Assembly: GCA_027577595.1 (NCBI GenBank)
Contig: JANBRJ010000071.1
Coordinates: forward strand, 26,404 to 90,403
Length of the DNA stretch: 64,000 nucleotides
Reading direction: 5' to 3'
From: Coemansia sp. RSA 487
Taxonomy: Eukaryota > Kickxellomycota > Kickxellomycetes > Kickxellales > Kickxellaceae
Within the stretch, counting starts at the first letter, position 1. Every line of letters begins with the position of its first letter. Of this stretch, positions 19,752-30,046 are shown piece by piece. The position numbers and the translations under genes are program-made. The notes under the pieces were generated by a model. That model ran no database searches. It had not been told where the DNA came from and saw nothing but the letters and a program-made list of their open reading frames with translations.

Positions 19752-22700
19752 ATGGCTGGGGTGGCCTATACACAAAAGTGGAGCGTGCAGGGCATGACAT
19801 GCCAGTCATGCGTGCGGTCGATTGAAGCAGTGCTCCAGGATGTGGAGGGCGTTCAGTCAGTGTCCGTGTCGCTGGAAGAGAACAGCGCAGCTGTTGCGTA
19901 CGACCCACAGGAAGTTAGCGCGCAGGACATAACAGAGGCCATCGAGGGCTGTGGATTTGACGCACAAGCAGTGGCCGATAGTGTTCGGCACCAAACAACG
20001 CTCGGGGTGCATGGAATGACGTGCCAGTCGTGCGTCAAGAGCATAAAGGCTGCGCTCGGCGGGGTTGCAGGTATCGAGGCAGCCGATGTGTCGCTGGAAG
20101 ACAATGCGGCCACGGTCACCTGGGACCCGCATGCAGTCGATGGCGGAGTAGGCGCAATTGCCAAGACCATCGAAGATGCCGGGTTCGACGTCAGTGTGGA
20201 AGACGACCCCGCCAAGGAAACAACAGAGGTTGTGGCTGTGGCTGTTGACGGGATGACGTGCCAGTCGTGTGTCGCTTCGGTCACCATGGCGCTTAAGGAC
20301 ACGCCAGGCGTCGTGGATGCCAAGGTGGAGCTTGAGCCAAGAGGCAAGGCGCTTGTGACTATCGACAGAGCAGCAGTAGACATGGCCACGGTGATGGCAG
20401 CAATCGAAGACGCCGGGTTCGACGCCACGCTGGAGCCGGCTGCTAACAGCAGCGACTGGAGCCAGGCCAGCACATCGTCGGCCACTCTGGCTGTGAAGCA
20501 TCAGTCCCCCGAAGATACTGCATCCAGCGCTGGAGTGCTTTCGCCGCTGCTCCAATCAGGAAAGCCCGAGAGGAAGCTCCGCACACGCGGAATATCCACC
20601 AGCAGCGGACCCATCCGCTCAAGCTCGAGCGCAAAGTCCGGCGAGACACTGCTGGACCCAGGCGAGACGATACAGATCGAGGTGCGCGGAATGACGTGCT
20701 CGTCGTGTGTGGCCCTGATCGAGCGCACGCTTAGGTCACGTGACGGAATCCAGAACATTAGTGTTTCATTGCTTGCACAGCGCGCAAACGTGCACTACGA
20801 CAGCAGCATAATCTCGCAGGCGACAATTGTCCAGGCCATCGGTGACCTGGGCTTTGAGGCCAAGCCCATGGACGGCGGTACGCAGCGCGTGGCAAAGGTC
20901 AGTCTCAACATATATGGCATGACGTGCGCCTCTTGCGTGTCGTTGGTGGAGCGCGCGCTGAAGAGGGAGCCTGGCGTGGTTTCAGTGGCGGTTAGCTTGG
21001 CGCTGGAGACAGCAGCCATTGAGTACCGTCCGTCGGAGATCGGGGTGCGCCGGTTAGTCGCCGTGGCCGAGAGTGCCGGCTTCGACGTGCTCGTGGCTGA
21101 CTCCACGCAGGTCAACACGCAGCTGGAGTCGCTGCAGCGCACCAAAGACATCATTGCATGGCGGCAGCGGTTCTGGCGGTCGCTGTGGTTCTCCCTGCCT
21201 GTGATCTTCCTGGCCAAGTTTGCGCCGCACATCGATCCGCTGAAAAAGGTCTTTGGCTGGCAGATGGTTGCTGGCCTTCCGCTTGGCGTCTTCTTCCAGC
21301 TGCTGCTGACGACGCCGCTTCAGTTCGTGATCGGCGCACAGTTCTACCGCAACGCAATCAAATCCCTGCGCCATGGCAACGCCAACATGGACGTGCTTGT
21401 CACCACGGGAACCACGCTTTCGTACTTCTTCTCGCTGTTTATGCTCTCATGGTCGGTGCTCCACGGAAAGCATCCGCGGCCGCACTGCTTCTTTGAGGCC
21501 TCCGCCATGCTGATCACGTTTGTTTCGCTGGGCCGCTATCTAGAGAACTTGGCCAAGGGCAATGCGTCGGCGGCGCTGTCGACGCTAATGACGCTGACGC
21601 CCAACAACGCGACGCTGATTGTGTACGCCGACGATGGACGCATTGCCGACGAGAAGCAGATCCCGACCGAGCTGATCCAGCCAGGCGACCACTTGCGCGT
21701 GTTCCCCGGCGACCGGATCCCTGCCGATGGACACGTGGTTGACGGCGCCTCGCAGGTGGACGAATCGACAGTGACGGGCGAGTCGCTGCCTGTGGCCAAG
21801 AAGCAGGACAGCGAAGTTGTAGCTGGCACGGTGAACGGAACCGGATCGTTCGTCATGGAGGCATCGCGCGTCGGCTCAGACACGACGCTTGCGCAGATCG
21901 TCCACCTGGTTGAAGAGGCACAGACTGCTAAGGCGCCGATCCAGGCGTACGCAGACCGTGTAGCACAGTACTTTGCGCCGGCGGTTCTGGTGCTTGCGGT
22001 GGTGTCGCTGATTGCGTGGCTGCTGATTGCGTACACGGGGCTGCCGAAGCCGCAGATGTTCAAGGACGAGGCGCAGGCGACCGGGAGCTACGTGGTTGGA
22101 TGCCTGAAGATCGCCGTCGCTGTGGTTGTTGTTGCGTGTCCGTGCGCGCTGGGCCTGAGCACGCCGACTGCCGTGATGGTTGGAACCGGCGTGGGAGCGC
22201 AGCTGGGCGTCCTGATCAAGGGCGGCGATGCGCTGGAGGCCGCCAGCGACATTGACGTTGTTGTCTTTGACAAAACCGGCACTCTTACCAGGGGCAAGCT
22301 GGCTGTCGCTGACCTGAGCTTTGAGCGCCGCACTGCCAGTGGCCTTGCTCTCTCGCAGCGCACGCTTGCGCTCCTTGCCGGCGCAGCTGAATCGCGGTCG
22401 GAGCATCCGCTTGGCCGTGCCATCGTGGCACACGCGCAGTCTCTGCTCCTCCTGCCTGGCGAGCAGACGCTTCCTGCGACGGTGTCGGCCTTCGACTCTG
22501 TCCCCGGCCAGGGCGTGCGCTGCACAGTAACGCCCGAGTCGTCGTCGCGCGAGTACGCTGGAGATATGCTAAAGGAGGCACCGCAGGGCGTGGCTGTGCT
22601 CGTGGGGAGTGCCGATTTCCTGGCCTCCGAGGGCGTTGGCATCCCGGCCGAGTGCACGGCAGCCAAGGTAGCGCAGGAGCGCTCTGGCCGCACGGTGATC

Positions 22701-23708
22701 CTTGTAGCAGCGAACGGCGCGTACGCCGGATGGATCGCCCTTGCCGACGTGTTGCGCGCCGAGTCGGTGCCTGCCATTGCCACGCTGCAGAGCAAGATGG
22801 GCATCGAGTGCATCATGGTTACTGGCGATCAGCCGCTGACTGCCCAGGCAGTGGCCGCCGAATGTGGCATCCGCCGCGTCTACGCCAGCGTGTCGCCTGC
22901 CGGAAAGGCCACTATCATCCGCCACATCCAGCAAGAGACCAAGCCCGCCCGGCAAGGCCTGCTCTCCAGACTACTGCGCTGCGTCTGCTTCTGCTCAAGA
23001 CGCAGCCGCCGTCATCGCGCGCCGGCTGCCACCAAGAAGGTGGCAATGGTTGGCGACGGCGTCAATGATGGCGCTGCGCTGGTCGCCTCTGACGTGGGCA
23101 TTGCCATGCGCTCCGGCACAGATGTGGCGATGGAAGCTGCAAGCATGGTTCTGATGCGCGAGGATGTCACCGACGTCGTGGCAGCTCTGGATCTGTCGCG
23201 CACAATTTTCCGCCGCATCCAGTGGAACTATGTGTGGGCTAGCATATACAACATGCTGGGTCTTCCGCTTGCCATGGGCATTTTCATGCCTTTGGGCATC
23301 ATTCTGCCGCCTGTCTTTGCCGGCCTGGCCATGGCGATGAGCAGCGTCAGCGTCATGGTCAGCAGCTTGCTGCTCAAGCTGTACCGCCGTCCCATTTGTG
23401 CCGCGCCAGACTCTCTATCACTTCCTTTGCCCCTCAACCTAGTGCGTGTCCTCGCAGCACCGCGTGCTGCTGCTCCTATGCGCCGTTCGCTGGCCTCGAC
23501 TGATGGTCGTTATGATGGAGATGAGTTTTTCGTTGATGTGTCGGATATCTTGGACGACGATGAGGATGCTGTCGAGCTTGGGCCGGTTTCCATTAGCAAC
23601 AACATGCAGCAGCAAGGCTCTATGCGTGGCCAAACAGGCGGTTACTTTAACTTTTCACCTGTGTCGCCTAGCCATGCATATGAGCGTGTTCCCCAGAACG
23701 AAGCTTGA
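19752..23708 (+). CDS. CCC2: Copper-transporting P1B-type ATPase (Ccc2/ATP7-like)
   Basis: A 1318-aa copper pump that would move Cu(I) into the Golgi lumen for secreted cuproenzymes. Five N-terminal heavy-metal domains carry GMTCxxC: three GMTCQSC (about residues 14, 88, 167), then GMTCSSC (313) and GMTCASC (389). Yeast Ccc2 has two and human ATP7A/B six. The core shows TGES (about 675), CPCALG (about 797, membrane copper site), DKTGT with the phosphorylated Asp near 840, SEHPLG and GDGVND (about 1100). Two oddities: a ~70-residue Ser-rich linker between domains 3 and 4, and a basic Cys-containing insert (CVCFC) just before GDGVND. The symbol is by family, not proven orthology. Confidence 0.95.
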   Translation: MAGVAYTQKWSVQGMTCQSCVRSIEAVLQDVEGVQSVSVSLEENSAAVAYDPQEVSAQDITEAIEGCGFDAQAVADSVRHQTTLGVHGMTCQSCVKSIKAALGGVAGIEAADVSLEDNAATVTWDPHAVDGGVGAIAKTIEDAGFDVSVEDDPAKETTEVVAVAVDGMTCQSCVASVTMALKDTPGVVDAKVELEPRGKALVTIDRAAVDMATVMAAIEDAGFDATLEPAANSSDWSQASTSSATLAVKHQSPEDTASSAGVLSPLLQSGKPERKLRTRGISTSSGPIRSSSSAKSGETLLDPGETIQIEVRGMTCSSCVALIERTLRSRDGIQNISVSLLAQRANVHYDSSIISQATIVQAIGDLGFEAKPMDGGTQRVAKVSLNIYGMTCASCVSLVERALKREPGVVSVAVSLALETAAIEYRPSEIGVRRLVAVAESAGFDVLVADSTQVNTQLESLQRTKDIIAWRQRFWRSLWFSLPVIFLAKFAPHIDPLKKVFGWQMVAGLPLGVFFQLLLTTPLQFVIGAQFYRNAIKSLRHGNANMDVLVTTGTTLSYFFSLFMLSWSVLHGKHPRPHCFFEASAMLITFVSLGRYLENLAKGNASAALSTLMTLTPNNATLIVYADDGRIADEKQIPTELIQPGDHLRVFPGDRIPADGHVVDGASQVDESTVTGESLPVAKKQDSEVVAGTVNGTGSFVMEASRVGSDTTLAQIVHLVEEAQTAKAPIQAYADRVAQYFAPAVLVLAVVSLIAWLLIAYTGLPKPQMFKDEAQATGSYVVGCLKIAVAVVVVACPCALGLSTPTAVMVGTGVGAQLGVLIKGGDALEAASDIDVVVFDKTGTLTRGKLAVADLSFERRTASGLALSQRTLALLAGAAESRSEHPLGRAIVAHAQSLLLLPGEQTLPATVSAFDSVPGQGVRCTVTPESSSREYAGDMLKEAPQGVAVLVGSADFLASEGVGIPAECTAAKVAQERSGRTVILVAANGAYAGWIALADVLRAESVPAIATLQSKMGIECIMVTGDQPLTAQAVAAECGIRRVYASVSPAGKATIIRHIQQETKPARQGLLSRLLRCVCFCSRRSRRHRAPAATKKVAMVGDGVNDGAALVASDVGIAMRSGTDVAMEAASMVLMREDVTDVVAALDLSRTIFRRIQWNYVWASIYNMLGLPLAMGIFMPLGIILPPVFAGLAMAMSSVSVMVSSLLLKLYRRPICAAPDSLSLPLPLNLVRVLAAPRAAAPMRRSLASTDGRYDGDEFFVDVSDILDDDEDAVELGPVSISNNMQQQGSMRGQTGGYFNFSPVSPSHAYERVPQNEA

Positions 23709-23815
23709 ATATCCTTTATTTTCTTTTACTTTTAATCATATGTAATGCTGAACTGTTATAAATCCATTATACTCATTCATTCCACTTGTGAACAGCATTG
23801 ACAGCCGGAATATTA

Positions 23816-23817
<2 letters not shown>

Positions 23818-23846
<29 letters not shown>
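23818..23846. repeat. (ATT)n microsatellite
   Basis: About nine to ten ATT units in the spacer between the copper ATPase and the WD40 gene. Confidence 0.9.
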
Positions 23847-23849
<3 letters not shown>

Positions 23850-23956
23850 CGATGCACAGTAAATTGGCCAGAGTACCTTGTATCTGTATGCTGCCTTGTT
23901 CTTTTCTACCGTTTTTATATTTCTAGACCATTTCTTCCCCCTCTTTCTTTCAGACT

Positions 23957-25900
23957 ATGAGTAGCGGCTATACCCCAAAGATATCCTTTGAAACACCCGA
24001 GGGCAAATGGACATTGGTTTCGGAATTTACAACCGAGGAAGCAGCAAATCAGTTTGTGCCGCACATTGCACGGGACATTAATGGCGACGATCTGTGCATG
24101 GGAGCCAGCGGGTCTGAGTGCAACCCGCCGCCGCCACCCACGCCACCGGCAAACAGCGGAGGACTACGGTTCAGCGCAGCCAGCGTGGCCTTGGCGACGA
24201 GTGGCATAATGCTTACGGACACAAGCGGTGCCAGCATGCAATCAGGGTCGCCTAGCGGACTGTCGTCAGGTGCAGGAGCCAGTTATGCTGGTTCAAAGGC
24301 ATCGCAGCATGCACATACGGCGGCAGCGGCGGTGGCGGCGAATCGGCCAACGCATGTGTCGGTGTTCCGTACAAGTGGGCTTGATAGCGCAGGGAAGTTT
24401 CCGGCTGGTGGTGTTAGCGACGTTGGGGGCGCCAGTGTGGCTGGGCTTAGCGGAAGCAATACGAGCGAGCAGGCTGCTTCACAGCCGACGTCGGGAAAGG
24501 GCCTTGGGTTCAGACAGGGGCTGCTCCATTTTGCCAAGGGCAGCAATGGCAGCAGCGCTGGTGCCAACGCCGGCGGACAGCAGCCGCACGGCAAGGGAAT
24601 AGTGACAAAGTCTACTTCTGCATACGTCCAGCGGATAGTCACTAACGAGAATCTGGCCAAGTGGATCATGAGCGACAGCACCCAGACGACATACTTTTTG
24701 TTCAACGCACCGCGGTGTATGTCGCTGATCGGGCTGCAGCCTGAGGACAACGGCGAAACGTTGGCGCGCCTTGACCTGACGTCCAACACACCGCTGTGCC
24801 ACGACATCAACCAGGCTACGAGGAGCGAAAACCGCCTGGACATCATTCTTGGCTTTGTGCACGGAAACATCATCTGGTACGAGCCGATCAGCGGAAAGTA
24901 CGTGCGGCTGAACAAGAACTCTGGCTACAACCCTGCGATTGTGTGCGTGCGGTGGATCCCGAACTCGGATAATCTGTTTATAGCCGGGACGTCCGATGGC
25001 TGCGTGGTGATCATGGATAAGACCAAGGATGACTTCTACGTGCCTGTGCATGCACAAGCGAGCGAGCGCGTCGACTCGATGGACGCCTTTATCGTCACCG
25101 CCTCGCAGAAGCCACGGTCGAACCCGGTGTCATTCTGGAAGGTTGGTAACAAGCCGATCACCAGCATTGCGTTTTCTCCGGACGGCCTGCATGTCGCCAT
25201 CACCAGCGAGGATGGTGCGCTCCGGGTCATTGACTACCTGAACGAGATCCTGGAGGACGTGTACTTGTCGTACTTTGGCGGGCTCTCGTGCTGCGCATGG
25301 AGCGACGATTGCAAGTACATTGTGGCGGGCGGCAAGGACGATATGCTTACGATCTGGAGCTACTACGACCAGACCATCGTGGCACGCTGCCAGGGCCACG
25401 AGTCTTGGGTGCGCGATGTGGCGTTTGACCCGATGGGCCACGGGGAAGAGAACACGTACCGGTTCATGAGTGTTGGCGAAGATGCACGGCTTTTGATCTG
25501 GGACTTTTCTCTTACTGCGCTGCACCGGCCACGGGTGCCCATCCACCGTGCTGCAACTCGGCCTGGTTCATCCGACCACCACAACGGAAATCCCGGCCCT
25601 AGCTCTAACAATATCAGCAGCAACTACAACACAAGCAGCAGCTATATCGGTCCAAGGCTTTCAAGCGAGACGCATCTCCATGGCAGACCAGATATCGACG
25701 ACACGCCGTCTGGCGTTGTTCATAGCAGAGCTCCGCAGGAAAGCGTTGCGGTTTTACAGCCGCTGATGTCTGAAATCATCCACGATACTGTACTGTGCTC
25801 ACTGCAATTCTGTCAGGACCTGCTTGTTACTGCGTGTCGGCGTGGCATCATCAAGACTTGGAAACGGCCAGCAGCATTTGACTTTACGTCGCTTCTTTAA
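23957..25900 (+). CDS. WD40 protein of the WDR20/CreC family
   Basis: A 647-aa protein. The N-terminal ~220 residues are low complexity (Pro run PPPPPTPP, Ala/Ser/Gly-rich). The conserved part begins near KSTSAYVQRIV and includes IVCVRWIPNSDNLFIAG, VSFWKVG, ITSIAFSPDG, LSCCAWSDDCKYIVAGGKDD and GHESWVRDVAFDP, which form WD40 blades. The order and the NPVSFWKVG lead-in fit WDR20 and Aspergillus CreC, partners that activate deubiquitinases of the USP12/46 (CreB, Ubp9) type; CreC acts in carbon catabolite repression. The last blade (CSLQFCQDLLVTACRRGIIK) lies after a Ser/Asn-rich linker. A CTTTCAG six bases before the ATG resembles a 3' splice site, so an upstream non-coding exon is possible. Confidence 0.88.
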   Translation: MSSGYTPKISFETPEGKWTLVSEFTTEEAANQFVPHIARDINGDDLCMGASGSECNPPPPPTPPANSGGLRFSAASVALATSGIMLTDTSGASMQSGSPSGLSSGAGASYAGSKASQHAHTAAAAVAANRPTHVSVFRTSGLDSAGKFPAGGVSDVGGASVAGLSGSNTSEQAASQPTSGKGLGFRQGLLHFAKGSNGSSAGANAGGQQPHGKGIVTKSTSAYVQRIVTNENLAKWIMSDSTQTTYFLFNAPRCMSLIGLQPEDNGETLARLDLTSNTPLCHDINQATRSENRLDIILGFVHGNIIWYEPISGKYVRLNKNSGYNPAIVCVRWIPNSDNLFIAGTSDGCVVIMDKTKDDFYVPVHAQASERVDSMDAFIVTASQKPRSNPVSFWKVGNKPITSIAFSPDGLHVAITSEDGALRVIDYLNEILEDVYLSYFGGLSCCAWSDDCKYIVAGGKDDMLTIWSYYDQTIVARCQGHESWVRDVAFDPMGHGEENTYRFMSVGEDARLLIWDFSLTALHRPRVPIHRAATRPGSSDHHNGNPGPSSNNISSNYNTSSSYIGPRLSSETHLHGRPDIDDTPSGVVHSRAPQESVAVLQPLMSEIIHDTVLCSLQFCQDLLVTACRRGIIKTWKRPAAFDFTSLL

Positions 25901-26023
25901 CAGCGCGCTTTTGAGATCATCTCGTGTACTTTTTTTCCTAACCAAGCAACTATCGAATGTTTAATACTGGATTATATGAAGAAAAAACATGAATGAAAGC
26001 AAATAGTTGCTTTTAATTTTTTT

Positions 26024-27928
26024 TTACTCTGACCTCTTTGCGGTTCCAGAAACAATGTCATCGACACGCAAAAGTAGCGATGCCGAGTCAATGGCGGTCT
26101 TGATGGTCTGGAGCTTGACGGCCAGGGGCTCCCACACGCCGTAATCGTTCATGTCGACCGGAACGCCCTTCTCGCCATCGACGCCCCAGGTGGTTAGCCC
26201 CGCGGCGTGCTTGGCACGCAGCTCAGTCAGCGTGCGAATGGCGTTGCCACCGCCATTCTGGATGAGCGTGCGCGGGATGACCTCCATAGCCTCAGCGACG
26301 CCAGCGTACGGCCACTGCTCGACGCCGTCGATGTCGGACTTGGCACGCTGCGCAAGCTGCACCGAGAGCGCCATCTCCGTGGCTCCGCCTCCGGGGCACA
26401 GGAACGGGCTGAACAGCACGTTGCGCGCCACGCACATGGCGTCCTGCAAGTTGCGGTCTATCTCGTTGAGCGTGTCCTTGCCGGGCCCGCGCAGAAGAAT
26501 GGTGCACGCCTTGGGGTTGGCGCACTTGGTGAAGAACGAAAAGTACTCATCGCCGATCTTTTCGACGGAGAACAGACCACACCCGGTGCCGACGTCCTTT
26601 TCCTTGAGCTCGTCCGGGGAGCTGACGATCTTGGCTCCCGTGGCACGTGCAATTCTGTTGTTGTCGGTCTTGCGCATGCGGCGAAGCGCAGTGATGTTGT
26701 TCTTTATCAAAAAGTGCTGCGCAAGATCCGAGACACCCTTCTCGGTGATGATAATGTCGGGCTTGACGGCCGCGATCTTTTCGCACATGTGCTTGATCTG
26801 CTCCTCCTCGATCTCCAGGATGCGTGCCCAGTCGCTCTCGCGAGTGACCTCGATGTTGGTCTGCGACTCGCCCTTCTTGTACTCCAGCGGACAGTCCAGG
26901 AGCACGATGCGGGGGTTCTCGATACGGCGGCTCATCTTGGGGTGCACAACGTCCTTGTTGATCATCACTCCGTCCAACACACGGCTCTCCTCAATCTCGC
27001 CTCCAGGAACCTTCTCGATGCGGACAAAGCGTTTGATATCGACCTCGCGCACATCGGCTTCGGGAGCAGCACTCTTTTTGTCCTCGGCTGTAACAGCAGC
27101 AGTAGCAGCCGCCGCCGCCGCCTTTTCAGAGGCGGCAGTAGAAGCGCCAGCATCAGCACCAGTGCTTGAAGTAGCGACACTCATAGTGGCAGCAGAGGCA
27201 GTGTTGGTAGCTGCTGGAGCAGTGGCCTGCTTGTCTGTGCCACCCATAGCGGCCGCCGGTGCAGACGGGGCTCCGGAAGCGCCAGCAGTGTTTACGGCTG
27301 CATTCGCGGCAGCCGGAACGCTATCAACATCCATCTTGGAGCTATCGTCAGCCTTGGCAGCCTCAATATCGGCGGTGCGGAATGCGACCGTCTGGACCGC
27401 ACTCAGCGCCAGGTTGCACATAAGATCGTTCCAGCGGCTGACAAACTTGGTACCGATCGCTGACTTGATCAAGCCAAGCATCTGATCGCGATCGTTGGTA
27501 TCGACAGGAACTGCGATCGAGCGAAGAATGGTTTGCGCATCATCGAGGGCCTTCTGGAAGCCACGCAAAATGACCACCGGGTGGATCTTGCGCTCCAGGA
27601 AAGGAGCACTGATGGCAAGCATCTCGCCAGCCAGAATAATCACGCTAGTGGTGCCGTCGCCAACCTCGTCGTCCTGCGTACGGCTCAGCTCGATCATCGA
27701 CTTGGCTGCTGGATGTGCTACCTCGCACTCGCGCAGAATCGCAAACCCATCGTTCGTTAGAGTGATTCCTCCCATCGGATCCAAAAGCATCTTTAGCATT
27801 GCTCTTGGACCAAGGCATGTCCGAACCACATCGGCCACGGTCTTGCCCGCGGCAATGTTGGACATTTGTGCCTTGTGTCCGCTTTCGCGCTGTTTGCTTG
27901 TATTCAGAACAACTACTGGCGATTGCAT
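26024..27928 (-). CDS. CCT3: Chaperonin TRiC/CCT subunit gamma with large insertion
   Basis: A 634-aa group II chaperonin subunit, part of the eight-member ring that folds actin and tubulin in the cytosol. Motifs include RTCLGPRAMLKMLLDP (nucleotide loop), TNDG, GDGTTSV (catalytic Asp), KKGESQTNIEV and the C-terminal GIWEPL-like GVWEPLAVKLQT. The gamma identity comes from MINKDVVHPKM and the C-terminal region. Unusually, an Ala/Ser/Thr-rich insert of about 105 residues (about 186-293) replaces a ~7-residue loop of the human protein, making it ~90 aa longer than usual. The start is the ATG at 27928; TTGATTAG just before it resembles a 3' splice site, so a 5' UTR intron is possible. Confidence 0.95.
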   Translation of the reverse strand: MQSPVVVLNTSKQRESGHKAQMSNIAAGKTVADVVRTCLGPRAMLKMLLDPMGGITLTNDGFAILRECEVAHPAAKSMIELSRTQDDEVGDGTTSVIILAGEMLAISAPFLERKIHPVVILRGFQKALDDAQTILRSIAVPVDTNDRDQMLGLIKSAIGTKFVSRWNDLMCNLALSAVQTVAFRTADIEAAKADDSSKMDVDSVPAAANAAVNTAGASGAPSAPAAAMGGTDKQATAPAATNTASAATMSVATSSTGADAGASTAASEKAAAAAATAAVTAEDKKSAAPEADVREVDIKRFVRIEKVPGGEIEESRVLDGVMINKDVVHPKMSRRIENPRIVLLDCPLEYKKGESQTNIEVTRESDWARILEIEEEQIKHMCEKIAAVKPDIIITEKGVSDLAQHFLIKNNITALRRMRKTDNNRIARATGAKIVSSPDELKEKDVGTGCGLFSVEKIGDEYFSFFTKCANPKACTILLRGPGKDTLNEIDRNLQDAMCVARNVLFSPFLCPGGGATEMALSVQLAQRAKSDIDGVEQWPYAGVAEAMEVIPRTLIQNGGGNAIRTLTELRAKHAAGLTTWGVDGEKGVPVDMNDYGVWEPLAVKLQTIKTAIDSASLLLRVDDIVSGTAKRSE

Positions 27929-28350
27929 CCTAATCAAGTAAAGAAAAGTCTTAAAGATTAGAAACGAGTAAAAAAACACTGTATATAGATTACTTTTGAA
28001 AGCAAAAGAAAAAAAAAGGCAAACGAGTTTGGTTTTTGCTCAATTGCAACGTATGCAAATTTGCTTTCTTCTAAACAAAACAACTTTTTTGTGGTCTTGT
28101 GAACTGTTCTTCCCCATCCACATCGTTCTCTTCTGTTCTTCCGTCGTTGTTGTTTACTTTCATAACAGCCTGTGTTTTTTTTACTAGAGATAATCCAAAT
28201 CAAATTTATCAGATTATATATAAATGGATCACGAAAACTTGTTCAGCTGATCATGGATTTTTTCTCCTTTTTTAATAGAACTGCGGTTATGAAGAAACAT
28301 TTTTGCCTCTGCCCTGTTGCCGGAAATTTCTTTTCTTGTCTTCAAAGCAT

Positions 28351-28381
<31 letters not shown>

Positions 28382-28513
28382 ATATTTAAATCATTTAAAA
28401 CTAAGAGTAAACTTTTATACTGCTTATTTATCTTCTTTTTACTCTTTGGGTGTAGTTTGGTTTCGTATACGCTGTCCATAACTTTTTTATTACTGCGCTA
28501 GCACCTTTTAAAT
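27929..28513. other. Divergent promoter region of CCT3 and REI1
   Basis: 585 bases between divergent genes, A/T- and C/T-rich. A (TTTC)n microsatellite at about 28357-28380 lies nearer REI1. No further gene seen. Confidence 0.6.
28357..28380. repeat. (TTTC)n microsatellite
   Basis: About six TTTC units in the REI1 upstream region. Confidence 0.85.
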
Positions 28514-30046
28514 ATGGAGAGCGCCACATTGCCAACAAACGGGAACAATGACCCAGTATTCACATGTATGGCATGCCATGTTGCCTTCTACTCGGCGGAT
28601 CAGCAGCGCACACACTACAGGAGCAACTGGCATAAATACAACCTGAAGCGCAAGGTGGTCAATTTGCCATCAGTCGCTGCAGAGACATTTGCTCAGCGAG
28701 TGTTGGCACAGCAGGCTAAAGAAGCCGAGGCATCGAAAAAGGCAGCGTTTGCTGCTGATTGCAAGACCTGTAAGAAGAGCTATGGCTCGGAGAACGCCTT
28801 CAACAACCATCTGAATAGCAAAAAGCACAAGGAAGCCGAGGCACAGCTGCTGCGTCGTTTGCAAATGGACGAGGACGCCAAGGCCGAACAACATGCTATT
28901 GCCGAGTCCATTGCGGCTGAAAATAACAGGAATGCTGGTAACAACTCCAATGCAGCCAACGCGGATGCTGACGCTGGCACCAAATCCCCTGCTACAGCTA
29001 CGGCTAAGGGCGTGGTGACTGACCAGAGAGGCCTCAAGGTTAGCGAATTCCACATCAGCGATGACGATGAGGAAGACGAGGAAGACGATGAAGACGAAGA
29101 TGCAAAGTCCAACGACACCCAGAGCCAATCGCCTACTTCAATGGATGTCGACCAGCCCCAAAGCGCTGAAGATAAGGAGCGCGAGCAGTGGAAGCAAGAA
29201 AAGGAAATCAAGAAGCAGCTTAACCAGGCAACAACTGAAGAAGAAGTGGAGAAACTTTTGGAAAAGAAGAAGGCTGCTGCACCGCGTCTGGATCCTGAGT
29301 CGGACTGCCTGTTCTGCATGCACAAGTCGGACTCGCTTGAAAGCAACATTGACCACATGACGCTGGCGCACTCGTTCTTTGTCCCCGATCTCGAGTATCT
29401 TGTTGACCTGCGCGGATTGATAAAGTACTTGGCAGATAAGCTGTCTGTTGCCAATGTGTGCCTTTATTGCAACGGTCGTGGACGGATGCTGCAGAGCCTG
29501 GAGGCCGTCCGCAGACACATGCTGGACAAGGGCCACACGAAGATTGCCTACGACACGGAGATTGACATTCTGGAGATTTCTGACTTTTATGACTTTTCAT
29601 CTACGTACCCGGACGCCCACGAGCACGACGCTGACGAGGAGCTGGATCCCGAAGCGCTGCTGCAGATGGGCGGCCGCCGCAACATGCCTGGTGCTGGTAA
29701 CCTCGAGGAGGAGGATGGTGAGCTTATCCTCCCCAGTGGCAGCCGTATCGGCCACCGGTCACTGCAACGCTACTACAAGCAGACCATTCTTCCGGAGAGG
29801 CAAGAAAAGGAGAGCGTTGTTATCCATAAGATGCTGACCAACTACACTGAGGATCCCGAGTACAGCACGCAGGTCGCTACCACAAGCCGCAACCGTGCGA
29901 TGCTACTTGCCCAGCCAAAGGGCCACCGGGTGTGGAAAAGCATGGCTCAGTTCAGGGATCTCCGCAAACAGGAGAACTTTAGAACCAATGTGGGTATCCG
30001 CACCAACCGCCTGCAGAAGCACTACAGAGAACAAAACCCCCTCTAG
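28514..30046 (+). CDS. REI1: 60S ribosome biogenesis zinc-finger protein Rei1/ZNF622
   Basis: A 510-aa cytoplasmic factor needed late in 60S maturation for release and recycling of Arx1 and Alb1. Four C2H2-type fingers are visible: FTCMACH...H..H at about 16-41, DCKTCKK...H..H near 79-99, DCLFCMH...H..H near 261-283 and VCLYCNG...H..H near 315-340. The order, spacing and linking motifs (DLRGLIKYLADKL, DFYDFSSTYPD, LPSGSRIGHRSLQRYYKQ) are those of Rei1/ZNF622. A strongly acidic Asp/Glu tract lies at about 184-195. It is a single exon. Confidence 0.95.
   Translation: MESATLPTNGNNDPVFTCMACHVAFYSADQQRTHYRSNWHKYNLKRKVVNLPSVAAETFAQRVLAQQAKEAEASKKAAFAADCKTCKKSYGSENAFNNHLNSKKHKEAEAQLLRRLQMDEDAKAEQHAIAESIAAENNRNAGNNSNAANADADAGTKSPATATAKGVVTDQRGLKVSEFHISDDDEEDEEDDEDEDAKSNDTQSQSPTSMDVDQPQSAEDKEREQWKQEKEIKKQLNQATTEEEVEKLLEKKKAAAPRLDPESDCLFCMHKSDSLESNIDHMTLAHSFFVPDLEYLVDLRGLIKYLADKLSVANVCLYCNGRGRMLQSLEAVRRHMLDKGHTKIAYDTEIDILEISDFYDFSSTYPDAHEHDADEELDPEALLQMGGRRNMPGAGNLEEEDGELILPSGSRIGHRSLQRYYKQTILPERQEKESVVIHKMLTNYTEDPEYSTQVATTSRNRAMLLAQPKGHRVWKSMAQFRDLRKQENFRTNVGIRTNRLQKHYREQNPL

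Noticed and set aside
26151-27485. Long plus-strand ORFs (444 and 320 codons) opposite CCT3
   Set aside because: They are antisense shadows of the strongly conserved chaperonin frame and show no domain of their own.
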